Notes: generated by a model not told the origin, from the sequence alone. Counted from the first letter of the stretch, positions 48,641 to 57,722 are shown. The stretch: 64,000 nt of DNA from JAKZVK01 sp965248255 (GCA_965248255.1 CBDFIW010000004.1:1240001-1304000); one strand, 5' to 3'. Translations and numbers: made by a program.

Positions 48641-49804
48641 GTGTAGTGCACCATAAATAATGTAACTTATATTGACTTCCCATCGTCTCTATTAACAGGA
48701 GGCATGGGATGCGAAGAGCACAACCAGTAACTTTGAACACAGCGCAATGCAAGCAGTTGGACCGCTACGCGCGCGGCCGCCAAGTCGCCGTTCGTCTCGC
48801 CCTGCGAGCCAGGATTGTCCTGCTGGCCGCCGACGGTCTCGAGAATAAGCAGATCGCCGCACAGCTCGGTGTCTCGCGGCAGTTGGTGGCCCGCTGGCGC
48901 ACGCGCTTTCTCGAAAGCAGCATCGCCGGCATTGCAAAAGACGCCCCACGGCCCGGTCGTAAACCTGCCGTCTCGAAGCAGAAAGTACAGCAGATCATCC
49001 ACAAGACCACCCGCGAGAAACCGTCCAACGCCACCCACTGGAGCCGCCGCACCATGGCCGCCGCGGCCGGCGTCAGCGCTTCCACCGTGGGACGGATTTG
49101 GCGCGCCCATGGCCTCAAGCCCCACCGCATCAAGACCTTCAAGCTCAGCAATGACCCGCGTTTCGCCGAGAAACTCGACGACATCGTCGGACTCTATCTC
49201 AATCCGCCTGAGCATGCTCTGGTTCTCTCGCTCGATGAGAAGTCCCAAATCCAAGCCCTCGATCGCACCCAGCCCGGCCTGCCGCTCAAAAAGGGACGCG
49301 GCCAAACGATGACCCACGATTACAAGCGCAACGGCACGACCACCCTGTTTGCGGCGCTCAACAGCCTTGACGGCAGCGTGATCGCCGAGTGCATGCCCCG
49401 ACACAGCCACCAGGAATGGCTGCGCTTCCTGCGCTTAATTGACCGCCGCACTCCCAAGGACAAACAGCTTCATCTCATCGTGGACAACTATGCCACCCAC
49501 AAGCATGCCGCTGTGAAGCGTTGGCTCGATCGTCACCCGCGCTTCCACATTCATTTCACCCCGACCTCGGCGTCGTGGCTGAACATGGTCGAGCGATTCT
49601 TTCGCGATCTCACCGTCAAGCGCCTGCGCCGCGGCGTGTTTCGCAGCGTGGACGAGCTCGTCGCCGCCATTGACGACTACATCGCCCAGCACAACGGGCA
49701 TCCCACGCCCTTCATCTGGACCGCGACCGCCTCCGACATCCTCGAGAAAGTCAAGCGCGGACGTGCCGCCCTGCATAAGGTGCAATCTGCTTGACGCACT
49801 ACAC
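48641..49804 (+). mobile_element. IS630-type element A, copy 3 (complete)
   Basis: The 1,164-bp element is flanked by TA at 48639-48640 and 49805-49806. Element B copy 4 begins 24 bases beyond its right end. Confidence 0.95.
48709..49794 (+). CDS. IS630-family transposase (element A, copy 3)
   Basis: This is an intact 361-residue copy. It differs from the other two by a conservative Val-to-Ile change in 'KPHRIKTFKL' and silent sites. Confidence 0.95.
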   Translation: MRRAQPVTLNTAQCKQLDRYARGRQVAVRLALRARIVLLAADGLENKQIAAQLGVSRQLVARWRTRFLESSIAGIAKDAPRPGRKPAVSKQKVQQIIHKTTREKPSNATHWSRRTMAAAAGVSASTVGRIWRAHGLKPHRIKTFKLSNDPRFAEKLDDIVGLYLNPPEHALVLSLDEKSQIQALDRTQPGLPLKKGRGQTMTHDYKRNGTTTLFAALNSLDGSVIAECMPRHSHQEWLRFLRLIDRRTPKDKQLHLIVDNYATHKHAAVKRWLDRHPRFHIHFTPTSASWLNMVERFFRDLTVKRLRRGVFRSVDELVAAIDDYIAQHNGHPTPFIWTATASDILEKVKRGRAALHKVQSA

Positions 49805-49828
49805 TAGTATAAAGCCATGTTTCTCTTA

Positions 49829-50922
49829 TTGAATCCCGCAAATTATTATGACACTTTTTGACAGTGTGGAGCATCTATATATGTATGGGCAACCCCAAAG
49901 GTGTGAAGCGGGATTTCAAGGCGCTGGAGAAGCGCCGTTTCGAAGCGATGCGGCTGCTCCACCAAGGCCACAATCAGTCCGAGACGGCGAGACGGCTGAA
50001 CGTCGCTCGCCAAACCGTCAGTGAGTGGCGGCGGCAATACCGCGAGCAGGGTGCGGCCGGACTCCGCCAGGCCGGACGCGCCGGACGCAAGCCGCTCCTC
50101 GATGCCGCACAACGCGAACGCCTGACGTCGCTGCTGCTGGAAGGCCCGGAAGCCCACGGCTTCCCAACGCCCCTGTGGAGCTGTCCGCGGGTGGCTCGGC
50201 TGATCGGAGACGAGTTCGGGGTCGCATACCACGCAGGCCACGCCTGGAAGATCCTGCGAGCGCTCGACTGGAGCCCGCAACGCCCGGCCGGAAAGGCGCG
50301 CGAGCGCAACGAAGAGCGGATCCGCACCTGGAAGCGCAAGACCTGGAAGCGCATTAAAAAAAAGCCCAAAACGAAGGCCGTACGCTCGTCTTCATCGACG
50401 AAAGCGGATTGAGTCAGAAGCCGCATCGCTGCCGCACCTGGGCGCCACGTGGCCAAACACCGGTGCTGCAGTTTAACTTCAACTGGGAGAAGCTTTCCGT
50501 CTCGGCGGGGCTGACGCTGCGTAACTTCTACTTCCGGCTCTATCCCGGTGCGATCGGCAAAGAGCAAGTGACCGACTTTCTCAAGGCGTTGGTACGTCAT
50601 ATCGATCGCCCGCTGCTGATCGTCTGGGATCGGCTGCCGGCGCACCGTAGCCGCCTGGTGCAAGAGTTCATCGAACTCTCCGAAGGCCACATCGCAACCG
50701 AGTACTTGCCACCCTATGCGCCGGAGTTGAATCCGGTGGAATACATCTGGGCTTACTGGAAGCAGCACGAGTTGCCGAACGTCTGTCCGAAAGACTACGG
50801 CGAGCTGAACGAGCGGGCCCGCAAGGCACTCCGCCGCATGTACCGCAAACCGCGTTTGATCACGGCCTTCTGGAAACAGTCTTCTCTTTGTTTTGACTGA
50901 CTCTATATTATGCGGGAGTCAA
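49829..50922 (+). mobile_element. IS630-type element B, copy 4 (complete)
   Basis: The 1,094-bp element is flanked by TA at 49827-49828 and 50923-50924. It carries a few unique substitutions relative to the other copies. Confidence 0.95.
49885..50900 (+). CDS. IS630-family transposase (element B, copy 4), -1 frameshift
   Basis: It is as copy 1 with the slip run conserved, and one Thr-to-Ile change in 'RVARLIGDEFG'. Confidence 0.9.
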
Positions 50923-51011
50923 TAGGCGGCCACTTCGTTCTCTTCGCTCTAACGTCTTGATCCGGTCCCTAAACTCTGCCTCGGGTTGGTTTTCACTTTG
51001 CTCGCCCATGT

Positions 51012-51413
51012 CTAATCGCTTCCCACAAGCTTCTTCAAGAGATTCGTAAGTGTCTTATTCACTTCGATCGGCCGAAGTCTCTTTGTCAGTATCTCGTTAA
51101 TAAACTCTTCTATGAAACGTACCTTTTCTTTGCTCGGATTCTTCATGGCGTAGAATTGCAAGTCCTTCAGTCCCACGAACTGGTAGAACAACGGCACAGA
51201 GCGTACAAAAAGCCAACTGCCGAAAATGATGAACATATAAGAGGTTTGGCGCACAACGTCCTGACTATCGTGATCCAGATCCACGTACGGAAGTCCTAAC
51301 AAGAGGAGCAGGGCTACGATTAGCAACAGGATAAAAAAAGACAGTTTGCTAAATTTAGGTGTATCGTACTGATTCTGAATTGCTATGACGGCTACTAGTT
51401 CGCGCTTCGACAT
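51012..51413 (-). CDS. Two-helix membrane protein, unknown function
   Basis: The likely start is ATG 51413 ('MSKRELVAVIAIQNQYDTPK'), giving 133 residues. Two membrane helices ('LSFFILLLIVALLLLLGLPY' and 'SYMFIIFGSWLFVRSVPLFY') are followed by a charged C-terminal helix region ('KEKVRFIEEFINEILTKRLR'). Base composition is visibly richer in A+T than in neighbouring genes, suggesting foreign origin. It is isolated between element B and a disrupted gene. Confidence 0.5.
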   Translation of the reverse strand: MSKRELVAVIAIQNQYDTPKFSKLSFFILLLIVALLLLLGLPYVDLDHDSQDVVRQTSYMFIIFGSWLFVRSVPLFYQFVGLKDLQFYAMKNPSKEKVRFIEEFINEILTKRLRPIEVNKTLTNLLKKLVGSD

Positions 51414-52012
51414 CGAGATGCATTCCCGTCTGCTGAGGGTGGACGAACGAATCGCCCATAGAGGCTTTTTAACCGGGGCAACAAAAAGGGGGCCAACCCG
51501 CATGGAGAACTTGAGCTAAGACGCTCCACCCCAAGGCGGCCCCGCCGTGGAACAAACAGGGATTAAGGTGTTGTTTGCAATTTGTCGCTGAAAACAAGGT
51601 TATCGGTCGACTCGGCCTCCAACGCCAGCACCGCCGCGCTTGACCTTGTCACCACCAACACCTGCACCGTCGCGCTTGACCTTGCCGCCACCAACACCCG
51701 CACCTTCAGGCTTGGCGCTGTCGCCGCAACCCTTACCCTCACAAGTTCCGCCGCCAGCGTCGGCGTCCGCATCCCCGCAACCCAGACCTTCGGAGGTGCT
51801 ACCACCTTCCAACGCGAGGACCTTAGAATGCTTGCCACCGCCAACACCTGCGCCTGTCTTCGCTAGCCGTCGATCCACTGAACCCTTTCGTCCTGGTGCC
51901 TCCGCCTTGGATGAGGTAGATGGCTGGGTAGCCGCAGCCGACTTTGCGGCGTCTCGTGGCGTCTTACTCTCGGCAAGCATGGGGATCAGAGTCAAACCTA
52001 CAGATAGTGCTA

Positions 52013-53131
52013 GTACTTACTATCATAAATAGACGCACTTGTGATAGAATAAGGGCATGGCTAAAAGAGCCACGCCCATCCTTTTGAGTCCTGCTGAGGA
52101 ACGGACGCTACAGCGCTGGCGACGGGCCCACAAGACCGAACGGCGTACCGCCGAAAGGGCTCGCATCGTCCTGCTGGCGGCCCAAGGAAAGTCGAACCTG
52201 GAGATCGCGGCGCAGTTGGGAACGCGGCCGGCACGGGTGTCGAAGTGGCGCACCCGCTTTGCCCGCCAACGGCTGGCCGGCTTGGCCGACGAAGCGCGAC
52301 CCGGCAAGCCGCGGCAATACGACGCCGCGAGCGAGAAACGCATTCTCAAGAAACTCGATGAATCGCCGCCCAGCGGACAGGCCACTTGGACCGGCCAACT
52401 CCTGGCCCAAGCGCTCGGCGAGGTGAGTGACCAACAAGTCTGGCGCGTGCTGCGCCGCCGGGGCATCTCGCTGCGGCGTCGTCGCAGCTGGTGCCTCTCG
52501 ACCGATCCCGAGTTTGCCCGTAAAGCCGCCGACATCGTGGGACTTTACCTGGACCCGCCCGAGAACGCTGTCGTGCTAGCCGTCGACGAAAAGCCCCACA
52601 TCCAAGCCCTCGAACGCGCTCAGGGCTGGCTGCGGCTGCCCGACGGCAAGGCCTTGACGGGCTTCAGCCACGGCTACAAACGCCATGGCACAACGACCTT
52701 GTTCGCCGCCCTGGAGGTGGCCACCGGTCACGTCACGGCTGGTCACTACCAGCGTCGCCGGCGGCGAGAGTTTCTAGACTTCATGAACCAACTGGTGGAT
52801 CTCTACGAAGGCTTCGAGTTGCACGTCGTGCTGGACAATCTCAACACCCACAAGCCGAAACGGGATCGTTGGCTCCAGCGCCACCCCAACGTGCACTTGC
52901 ACTACACTCCGACCTACGCCTCGTGGCTGAATCAGATTGAGATCTGGTTCAGTATCCTCAGTCGGCGGGCGTTGCAGGGAGCCAGCTTCACCTCGCCCTA
53001 CGAAGTACGCGCAGCCATCGACCGCTTCCTCGAGGCACACAACGAAAACGCCGCCCCTTTCGAATGGACCAAGGCCAGCGTGAGGCAGCGGCCTCTTTCT
53101 TACTCATACGCTAACTTATGATCTTAAGTAC
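52013..53131 (+). mobile_element. IS630-type element C, complete
   Basis: The element is 1,119 bp, flanked by TA at 52011-52012 and 53132-53133. Ends GTACTTACTATCATAAATAG and (reversed) GTACTTAAGATCATAAGTTA form an imperfect inverted repeat. It is distinct in sequence from elements A and B. Confidence 0.92.
52057..53121 (+). CDS. IS630-family transposase (element C)
   Basis: The 354-residue protein has an HTH ('KSNLEIAAQLGTRPARVSKW') and a second winged region ('EVSDQQVWRVLRRRGISLRR'). The DDE residues are in 'AVVLAVDEKPHIQALER', 'ELHVVLDNLNTHK' and 'YASWLNQIEIWFSIL'. It is a single intact frame, closer in layout to the element A protein than to element B. Confidence 0.95.
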   Translation: MAKRATPILLSPAEERTLQRWRRAHKTERRTAERARIVLLAAQGKSNLEIAAQLGTRPARVSKWRTRFARQRLAGLADEARPGKPRQYDAASEKRILKKLDESPPSGQATWTGQLLAQALGEVSDQQVWRVLRRRGISLRRRRSWCLSTDPEFARKAADIVGLYLDPPENAVVLAVDEKPHIQALERAQGWLRLPDGKALTGFSHGYKRHGTTTLFAALEVATGHVTAGHYQRRRRREFLDFMNQLVDLYEGFELHVVLDNLNTHKPKRDRWLQRHPNVHLHYTPTYASWLNQIEIWFSILSRRALQGASFTSPYEVRAAIDRFLEAHNENAAPFEWTKASVRQRPLSYSYANL

Positions 53132-53206
53132 TAGGATCACATTGAGTTTCATCTCTCATCACCTCCCCAACAGTATACACCCCAAGGAAGTAAAGGGAAA
53201 GTAAAG

Positions 53207-53311
53207 GGGACGGAGCGTGCGCCGGGATAAACCGACGGAAAGGAGCGGATGAAAGAGCCGCACAGGAAAGGACTAGCGATCCATCCTGACCCCGAGTCAT
53301 GCGTCGGCGGC
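53207..53311 (+). repeat. Dispersed ~105-bp repeat, copy 1
   Basis: It shares GCGCCGGGATAAACCG, GGATGAAAGAGCC.CACAGG and GAGTCATGCG.CGGCGG with 54115-54225. The motif resembles leader sequences found beside retroelements and transposons in other genomes, but the origin is uncertain. Confidence 0.6.
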
Positions 53312-53388
53312 CGCGAGGCCGCGGGGTCCCAAAGGGGACAGTCACCCTAACTCCCATCGGGATCAGGTCCAAAACGGCCAGGGGGAAG

Positions 53389-54036
53389 TCAGCCGAGCGA
53401 TTCGTCGTTTTCCGCTCGAAGGCCCCGAGCAAGATAGTGAAGCAACGAGACCGCACCATCGCCTCGGTCATGCACCATGTCGTGCGCCGTCGTAGCCCGA
53501 AAATAATGCTTGTTCATGCAGTTGAGCACCACTCTAAGCCGCGCTAGTGCCTCTTCCACGTGCTGGCCGCTTGCCTCGGCAAGCGGCTTAGCAGACTGAT
53601 CTTGCGAGATCAACGCAAGATCAGTGTGGGCGATCCTCCGGTTGCGCCAATCCCTGGCGAACTCGCAACTGTCTTTCGCTTTGGCGACCGCTTCTTCGAC
53701 TTCGGTTCTCAAGCCTTGATCTTGGATTAGGCTCGCCAGTCGATGTACGGTCAGGTTGTCTTTACCCATTGACTTGGATGGATCTGTCAATCGCGCCAGG
53801 CCCAACAAAACGTCGAGGTAAAGCGTCGTCTGCACAATCCCAAACAACAGCGGAGCAGCCCTATTAAGGAGATCAATTCGCTCGGGCTTTGTGCCGTACA
53901 ACTCGCGGTATTCACGCCACCTGACGTGGAGCCACAAGAGGTCGTTCTCTAGGTCCGCGTACAGTGGGCCAAGCTCCGTTCCTAGAGTGAGAACACACTC
54001 CTGGCGGACCTCATCGGCTGTCTTGAAGTTAGCCAC
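53389..54036 (-). CDS. HEPN/AbiU2-like protein
   Basis: This 215-residue all-helical protein contains 'AKDSCEFARDWRNRRIAHTD', which fits the HEPN RNase-type Arg...His signature of AbiU2-like proteins. N-terminal 'DLLWLHVRWREYRELYG' and 'LLFGIVQTTLYLDVLLGLAR' agree with that fold. AbiU-type genes act in phage abortive infection, so a defence role is possible. The helical C-terminal extension is unremarkable. Neighbours are a toxin-antitoxin pair and mobile DNA. The family call is by motif likeness only. Confidence 0.6.
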   Translation of the reverse strand: MANFKTADEVRQECVLTLGTELGPLYADLENDLLWLHVRWREYRELYGTKPERIDLLNRAAPLLFGIVQTTLYLDVLLGLARLTDPSKSMGKDNLTVHRLASLIQDQGLRTEVEEAVAKAKDSCEFARDWRNRRIAHTDLALISQDQSAKPLAEASGQHVEEALARLRVVLNCMNKHYFRATTAHDMVHDRGDGAVSLLHYLARGLRAENDESLG

Positions 54037-54646
54037 GGCGACAATAGTATCAAGAAGTCGGGTTGCGGTAAGGGATGCCGGTCACCCGGCCCAATGGCCC
54101 AGTGGGAGCCCAGAGGGGGACAGAGCGAAAGCGCCGGGATAAACCGGGCAGGAAGTCGGGGATGAAAGAGCCCCACAGGAAAGGAATAGCGAACCATCCT
54201 AACCTCGAGTCATGCGCCGGCGGTGGTGACATCGCGGGCGAAGCGTTGACAGAGGCACGGCGGGCTGGGTATGGAGCCGTGAAAGAACTCGTTTCGGGCG
54301 CCGACGCAATGCTCTGATGCGGAAGGCCCCACCGACGCAGACGCCATCGCAAGTCTGCGCCGGGCGCGGCGCGGTCGGTAGACGCTGGGTTCGTCTCTCG
54401 GGCACGCCCGGAACCGTGCTCTGTTCCAAGGCCTCCACGAAACCCTCACTCCCGGACCCACACGAAAACCGGAAACCGAACCGGAAACCGGGACAGCCTC
54501 AACTATGATGCTCGCGCGCCAGCCGTAGCCGCTGTGGCTAGGTGTTTCGGGCTCGGCCGGCCGACGGGTCGTAGCTGAAGATCCTTGCCGGTCTGCAATC
54601 CCAGCTCGTGCAGCGAGTCCAACCGTCCAGGGACCGCCACCCGATG
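54037..54646. other. Gene-poor region with dispersed repeat
   Basis: A 54115-54225 repeat is followed by GC-rich sequence with a frame reading 'MKEPHRKGIANHPNLESCAG' (from about 54160), a peptide-like string common beside mobile elements. I see no conserved protein. Confidence 0.4.
54115..54225 (+). repeat. Dispersed ~105-bp repeat, copy 2
   Basis: This is a diverged copy of 53207-53311 in the same orientation. The two copies flank the HEPN/AbiU2-like gene. Confidence 0.6.
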
Positions 54647-54964
54647 CTAGGCGACAGCAGTGAGGCCGTGCTTCTCAACCAGCAACAACAGCTTCAGTGA
54701 GGCCCCGGACGGCCGTTTTTCTCCCCGCTCCCATTTGCTCACTAGGCTCGTTGTCACGTTCAGGTAGTGCGCAAAGACCGTCTGGCTCACGTGCTCCCGC
54801 TCCCGGATGGCCTTGATCTCCTTGGGGCTCAGCGGCCGAACGGGAGTCAGGCAAGCCTGGTCGAAACCGCGCATCGTCTGTTTGTTGATCGCTCCGACAT
54901 CGTGCAAGGCCTCCATCGTTTCATGGATGGCGGCCATCGCATCACTTCGATACTTCTTGCCCAT
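54647..54964 (-). CDS. higA: XRE-family antitoxin (HigA-like)
   Basis: The 105-residue protein has a C-terminal helix-turn-helix ('HVSQTVFAHYLNVTTSLVSK', then 'WERGEKRPSGASLKLL') and an N-terminal toxin-binding arm ('SDAMAAIHETMEALHDVGAI'). It overlaps the upstream toxin gene by 23 bases, the toxin-first order of higBA modules. It is expected to bind the toxin and repress its own promoter. Confidence 0.85.
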   Translation of the reverse strand: MGKKYRSDAMAAIHETMEALHDVGAINKQTMRGFDQACLTPVRPLSPKEIKAIREREHVSQTVFAHYLNVTTSLVSKWERGEKRPSGASLKLLLLVEKHGLTAVA

Positions 54965-55330
54965 GACCTTTCACCTCCACAAATTCGCCTCTTTTGATCA
55001 GTGCCGCAAGCTGCCTCTCCGTCAACGACTGGACATGCTTTGCGGCTTCCTTGAACTGCTCCTCTTCATCGCGACGGATGTTTCCCCGCCGGCTTTTCGC
55101 GAACCCGTACATGAAAACGGCGCGTTCACCCCGCCGAAAGATAATGATCGTCCGATACCCTTTCGACTTCCCCTGCCCCGGCCTTGCAATCCGCTGCTTG
55201 ATGACTTCGCCGCCAAGGTCGGCATCGATCTGTCCTCTCGCCGCCGCTCCACAGCCTCCAACAACGCCGCATCGTCGATTCCTTCTTTTCGGGCGAACCG
55301 TTGAAACCACTTGGATTTGAGGATTCTCAC
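54942..55330 (-). CDS. higB: RelE/HigB-type toxin (one apparent frameshift near 55245)
   Basis: Frame 1 from ATG 55330 reads 'MRILKSKWFQRFARKEGIDD', then 'AALLEAVER'. After one added base in a CGG run it continues as 'RGQIDADLGGEVIKQRIARP', 'GYRTIIIFRRGERAVFMYGF' and 'EEEQFKEAAKHVQSLTERQL'. That is the full fold of the RelE/HigB-like toxins of about 125 residues, which cut mRNA on the ribosome. If the shift is real the toxin is dead and the antitoxin is an orphan. Confidence 0.75.
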
Positions 55331-55808
55331 GTTTCGCCCTTCGCGAATCCATCCCCTCTATTCTATGGCACTCAGTGCTATAGTTCAAGCGTCTACTGCC
55401 CGGGATCGCACCCCTAGCAGCCCGTGGCAAAAGTCGAGAGCGGTGGACTTTGGCAAGTGGCCCCTCGGGGCCGAACAATCATAGCCCACGGATTCATCCG
55501 TGGGTCTCGAAGATGCCTACCCCTAACTCGTTTCCCTTGTTGCGGTGCATTCGACCGACACCCATGGATGAATCCATGGGCTATGATTGTGGCACCCGAT
55601 TCACGGGCGCTAACAGTCCGTGGCAAAGTACAATGCCTCCCTTCGGTGACTGTCACCAGAGCACATCCAGAGCACACTTCTACCACGGGCTGCTAGGGCT
55701 AGGAAACCGCTCCCTTACGGTCACGGCTCGGTTTCCTTCGGTTGAAGCCATTGCCTACTTCGAGTACCATCTTCCAGTACCTCCCTCCGATACCCGCGCT
55801 GATCACGA
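55331..55808. other. Non-coding region holding a nested-palindrome element
   Basis: Most of it is the 287-bp element at 55412-55698; the remaining flanks show no gene. The promoter of the higBA pair should lie in 55331-55411. Confidence 0.5.
55412..55698. repeat. 287-bp element with 16-bp perfect terminal inverted repeats and nested hairpins
   Basis: The outer arms are CCCTAGCAGCCCGTGG and CCACGGGCTGCTAGGG. Inside, two 31-base arms starting ACAATCATAGCCCA (about 55476-55508 and 55559-55591, the second reversed) pair with 29 of 31 matches. Each of these arms is itself a perfect hairpin: CCCACGGATTCATCCGTGGG and CCCATGGATGAATCCATGGG. The C-G pair of one is T-A in the other, so pairing is preserved. 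It has no coding capacity. Confidence 0.8.
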
Positions 55809-57170
55809 ATGGCTCCCAGCCCAATCGACGACCCGTATTTCCTGTCTGCCGAGAGCATCGAAGCGCCGCCGACCAACCTGGCCGGCGCCCTGAAGCGCAT
55901 CGGTCCCGGCCTCGTCACCGCCAGCGCCGTCGTCGGTACCGGCGAGCTGATCGCTACGCCGGTGCTTGGCGCTGAAAACGGCTACGCCTTGCTGTGGCTC
56001 GTCATCTTGAGCTGCGCCATCAAGGTCGTCGTCCAGAATGAACTGGGCCGTTACGCCATCGGCGCCGGCGAGACGGCCCTGGAAGCATTCAACCGCATGC
56101 CCGGGCCCCGCCTGCGGGTGTCGTGGGTGGTTTGGCTGTGGCTGTTGATGCACACCACGACTTTGATGACCCAGAGCGGGATGCTGGCCGGGATCGCGGA
56201 GGTCGCCGGCCGGGCGCTGCCGTCGGTGCCCCATCTCGTTTGGGTTTGGGCGGTCGCTATTGGGACGATCGTCCTGCTCGTTGTCGGCCGCTACGGACTC
56301 GTCGAAAAGGTTTCCGTCAGCCTGGTTGTGTGCTTTACCCTCGTGACCGTGGGAGCGGCCTACATCCTGTTGCTCAGCCCCAGCTTCTCCTGGAGCGACG
56401 TGCTGGACGGACTCGCCTTCCATTTGCCGCGAGGGGGCCTGGTCACCGCGGTGGCGGTGTTCGGCATCACCGGGGTCGGCTCGGCCGACCTGACAACCTA
56501 CCCCTACTGGTGCATCGAAAAAGGGTACGCCCGCTACGCCGGCCCGCGGGACGAGACTCCCGCGTGGCTCGCTCGCGCCCAGGGCTGGATCCGCGTGCTG
56601 GGCGTCGACGTGGTTGCCGCCGCGATGGTCTACACCTTTGCCACCGTCGCCTTCTACCTGCTCGGCGCGGGCGCCCTGCACGGGCTCGGCGTGGTCCCCC
56701 AGGGAACCGAGACCGTGCGCATGCTTTCGAACATCTATACTGAGACGCTCGGCGGCTGGTCGAGCTATCTCTTCCTGGCCGGCGCGGTGGCCGTGTTCTA
56801 TTCATCGCTCTTCGCGGGGACGGCCGCGGCGGCGCGCGTGTTCGCCGACTTCGTGCGGCTCATGGGAGGGTTTGGCCGGCACGACCACGCGGCTCGTTTC
56901 CGATGGATTCAGATCTTTTCGGCCTTGCTGCTGCTCGTGCCGGTGCTCTATTACGTGATCCTCCGGGAGCCGGTGTTGATGGTGAAGATCGGCGGCGTAG
57001 CGCAGGCTTTGATGCTCCCGATCGTGGGCGCGACGGTGCTGCACCTGCGATACGTCCACCTGCCGAAGAGCATCATTCCCAGGGGCTGGATCACGCTCAC
57101 TCTTTGGATCGCGACGGTGATCATGGCCGTCATGATGGGATACTCGGTTCTGCGCCAGTTGGGCTTCTAG
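55809..57170 (+). CDS. NRAMP-superfamily-like transporter (divergent)
   Basis: The 453-residue protein has about eleven helices and NRAMP-like organisation. Helix 1 reads 'GPGLVTASAVVGTGELIATP', with GTGE in place of DPGN. Helix 6 reads 'FGITGVGSADLTTYPYWCIE' with no Met-Pro-His. An N-terminal cytosolic lead of about 25 residues precedes helix 1. It is only distantly related to the transporter at 37.5 kb and has no MgtE-type partner. The substrate is unknown and might not be a transition metal. Confidence 0.75.
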   Translation: MAPSPIDDPYFLSAESIEAPPTNLAGALKRIGPGLVTASAVVGTGELIATPVLGAENGYALLWLVILSCAIKVVVQNELGRYAIGAGETALEAFNRMPGPRLRVSWVVWLWLLMHTTTLMTQSGMLAGIAEVAGRALPSVPHLVWVWAVAIGTIVLLVVGRYGLVEKVSVSLVVCFTLVTVGAAYILLLSPSFSWSDVLDGLAFHLPRGGLVTAVAVFGITGVGSADLTTYPYWCIEKGYARYAGPRDETPAWLARAQGWIRVLGVDVVAAAMVYTFATVAFYLLGAGALHGLGVVPQGTETVRMLSNIYTETLGGWSSYLFLAGAVAVFYSSLFAGTAAAARVFADFVRLMGGFGRHDHAARFRWIQIFSALLLLVPVLYYVILREPVLMVKIGGVAQALMLPIVGATVLHLRYVHLPKSIIPRGWITLTLWIATVIMAVMMGYSVLRQLGF

Positions 57171-57206
57171 CCTGCGCCCGGTCTGAGTGAAAACCCCGCT
57201 GGGCCT

Positions 57207-57232
57207 GTGTAGGGGCACGGCATGCCGTGCCC
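57207..57232. repeat. TGTAGGGGCACGGCATGCCG palindrome
   Basis: The unit has the GCACGGCATGCCGTGC core, identical to the hairpin that intron 3 is inserted beside at 28.35 kb. Confidence 0.65.
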
Positions 57233-57595
57233 GTGCCGCCAACCGTGTCTGGGTGTGGGGCAAGGCGTCCGCTCGATACTCGAAGGGCGTAGGAGAATCG
57301 TCAGTGATGAGACGGACAAACCCTGGTCGTCTGACCCGAGCGACATCTGAACAAACGTGTCAGGTTTTTGGAGGGCGGGCTGCTGTGGAACCTCGTCGAA
57401 CAGACCTTCGACGTTGCGGCGGCGAGTGCCATCTCCTTCGCCCCTGCCGGGGCTGTCTGGCCTTCTCGGCGATCGCTTCCCACGGCTTGCGCCGTGGGCT
57501 ATTTTCCAGCGCCCCTGCCGGGGCTGCGTGTGCGGAATCGTTTCAGGAGCTACCGCGATCAAGAACTTGTCGGTTTGAGGTCGAAGACCTCGCTA

Positions 57596-57722
57596 GTGGA
57601 CTGTCGCAGAGAAAACTTCATCGTAAACGAGCTGCCGGGCGGGAACTGGGGCCCGCCCCTACAGTCGGGTGGACGCAGCGGTCCACCCCTACTACGAAGA
57701 AGGAATCGCCGCGACACTCCAC
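57596..57722 (+). repeat. MITE, CTAG-type family, copy 1
   Basis: The element is 127 bp between TA dinucleotides (57594-57595, 57723-57724). Ends GTGGACTGTCGC and (reversed) GTGGAGTGTCGC. Its interior carries GGGGCCCGCCCCTACAGTCG and GGACGCAGCGGTCC palindromes. It is 31 bases before the cyclase gene. Confidence 0.8.

Larger units (their letters stand above)
51600..53152 (-). pseudogene. Secreted glycine-rich repeat protein, interrupted by element C
   Basis: The gene starts at ATG 53152 with a good ribosome site (GGAGGTGATGAGAG). Six codons ('MKLNVI') precede element C; after removing 52013-53131 and one TA the frame continues as a signal peptide ('LALSVGLTLIPMLA') and a mature low-complexity region. 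The C-terminus has repeats of the type GAGVGG(G/D)KVKR(D/G), three to four units, plus Cys-containing 'GLGCGDADADAGGGTCEGKG'. The restored protein is 143 residues. It is possibly a surface or structural protein; no family is recognised. Confidence 0.7.

Noticed and set aside
55430..55600. Repeat-spacer pattern that could suggest a CRISPR array
   Set aside because: Only two related hairpin units occur, in opposite orientation, with no regular spacing and no cas gene in the window.
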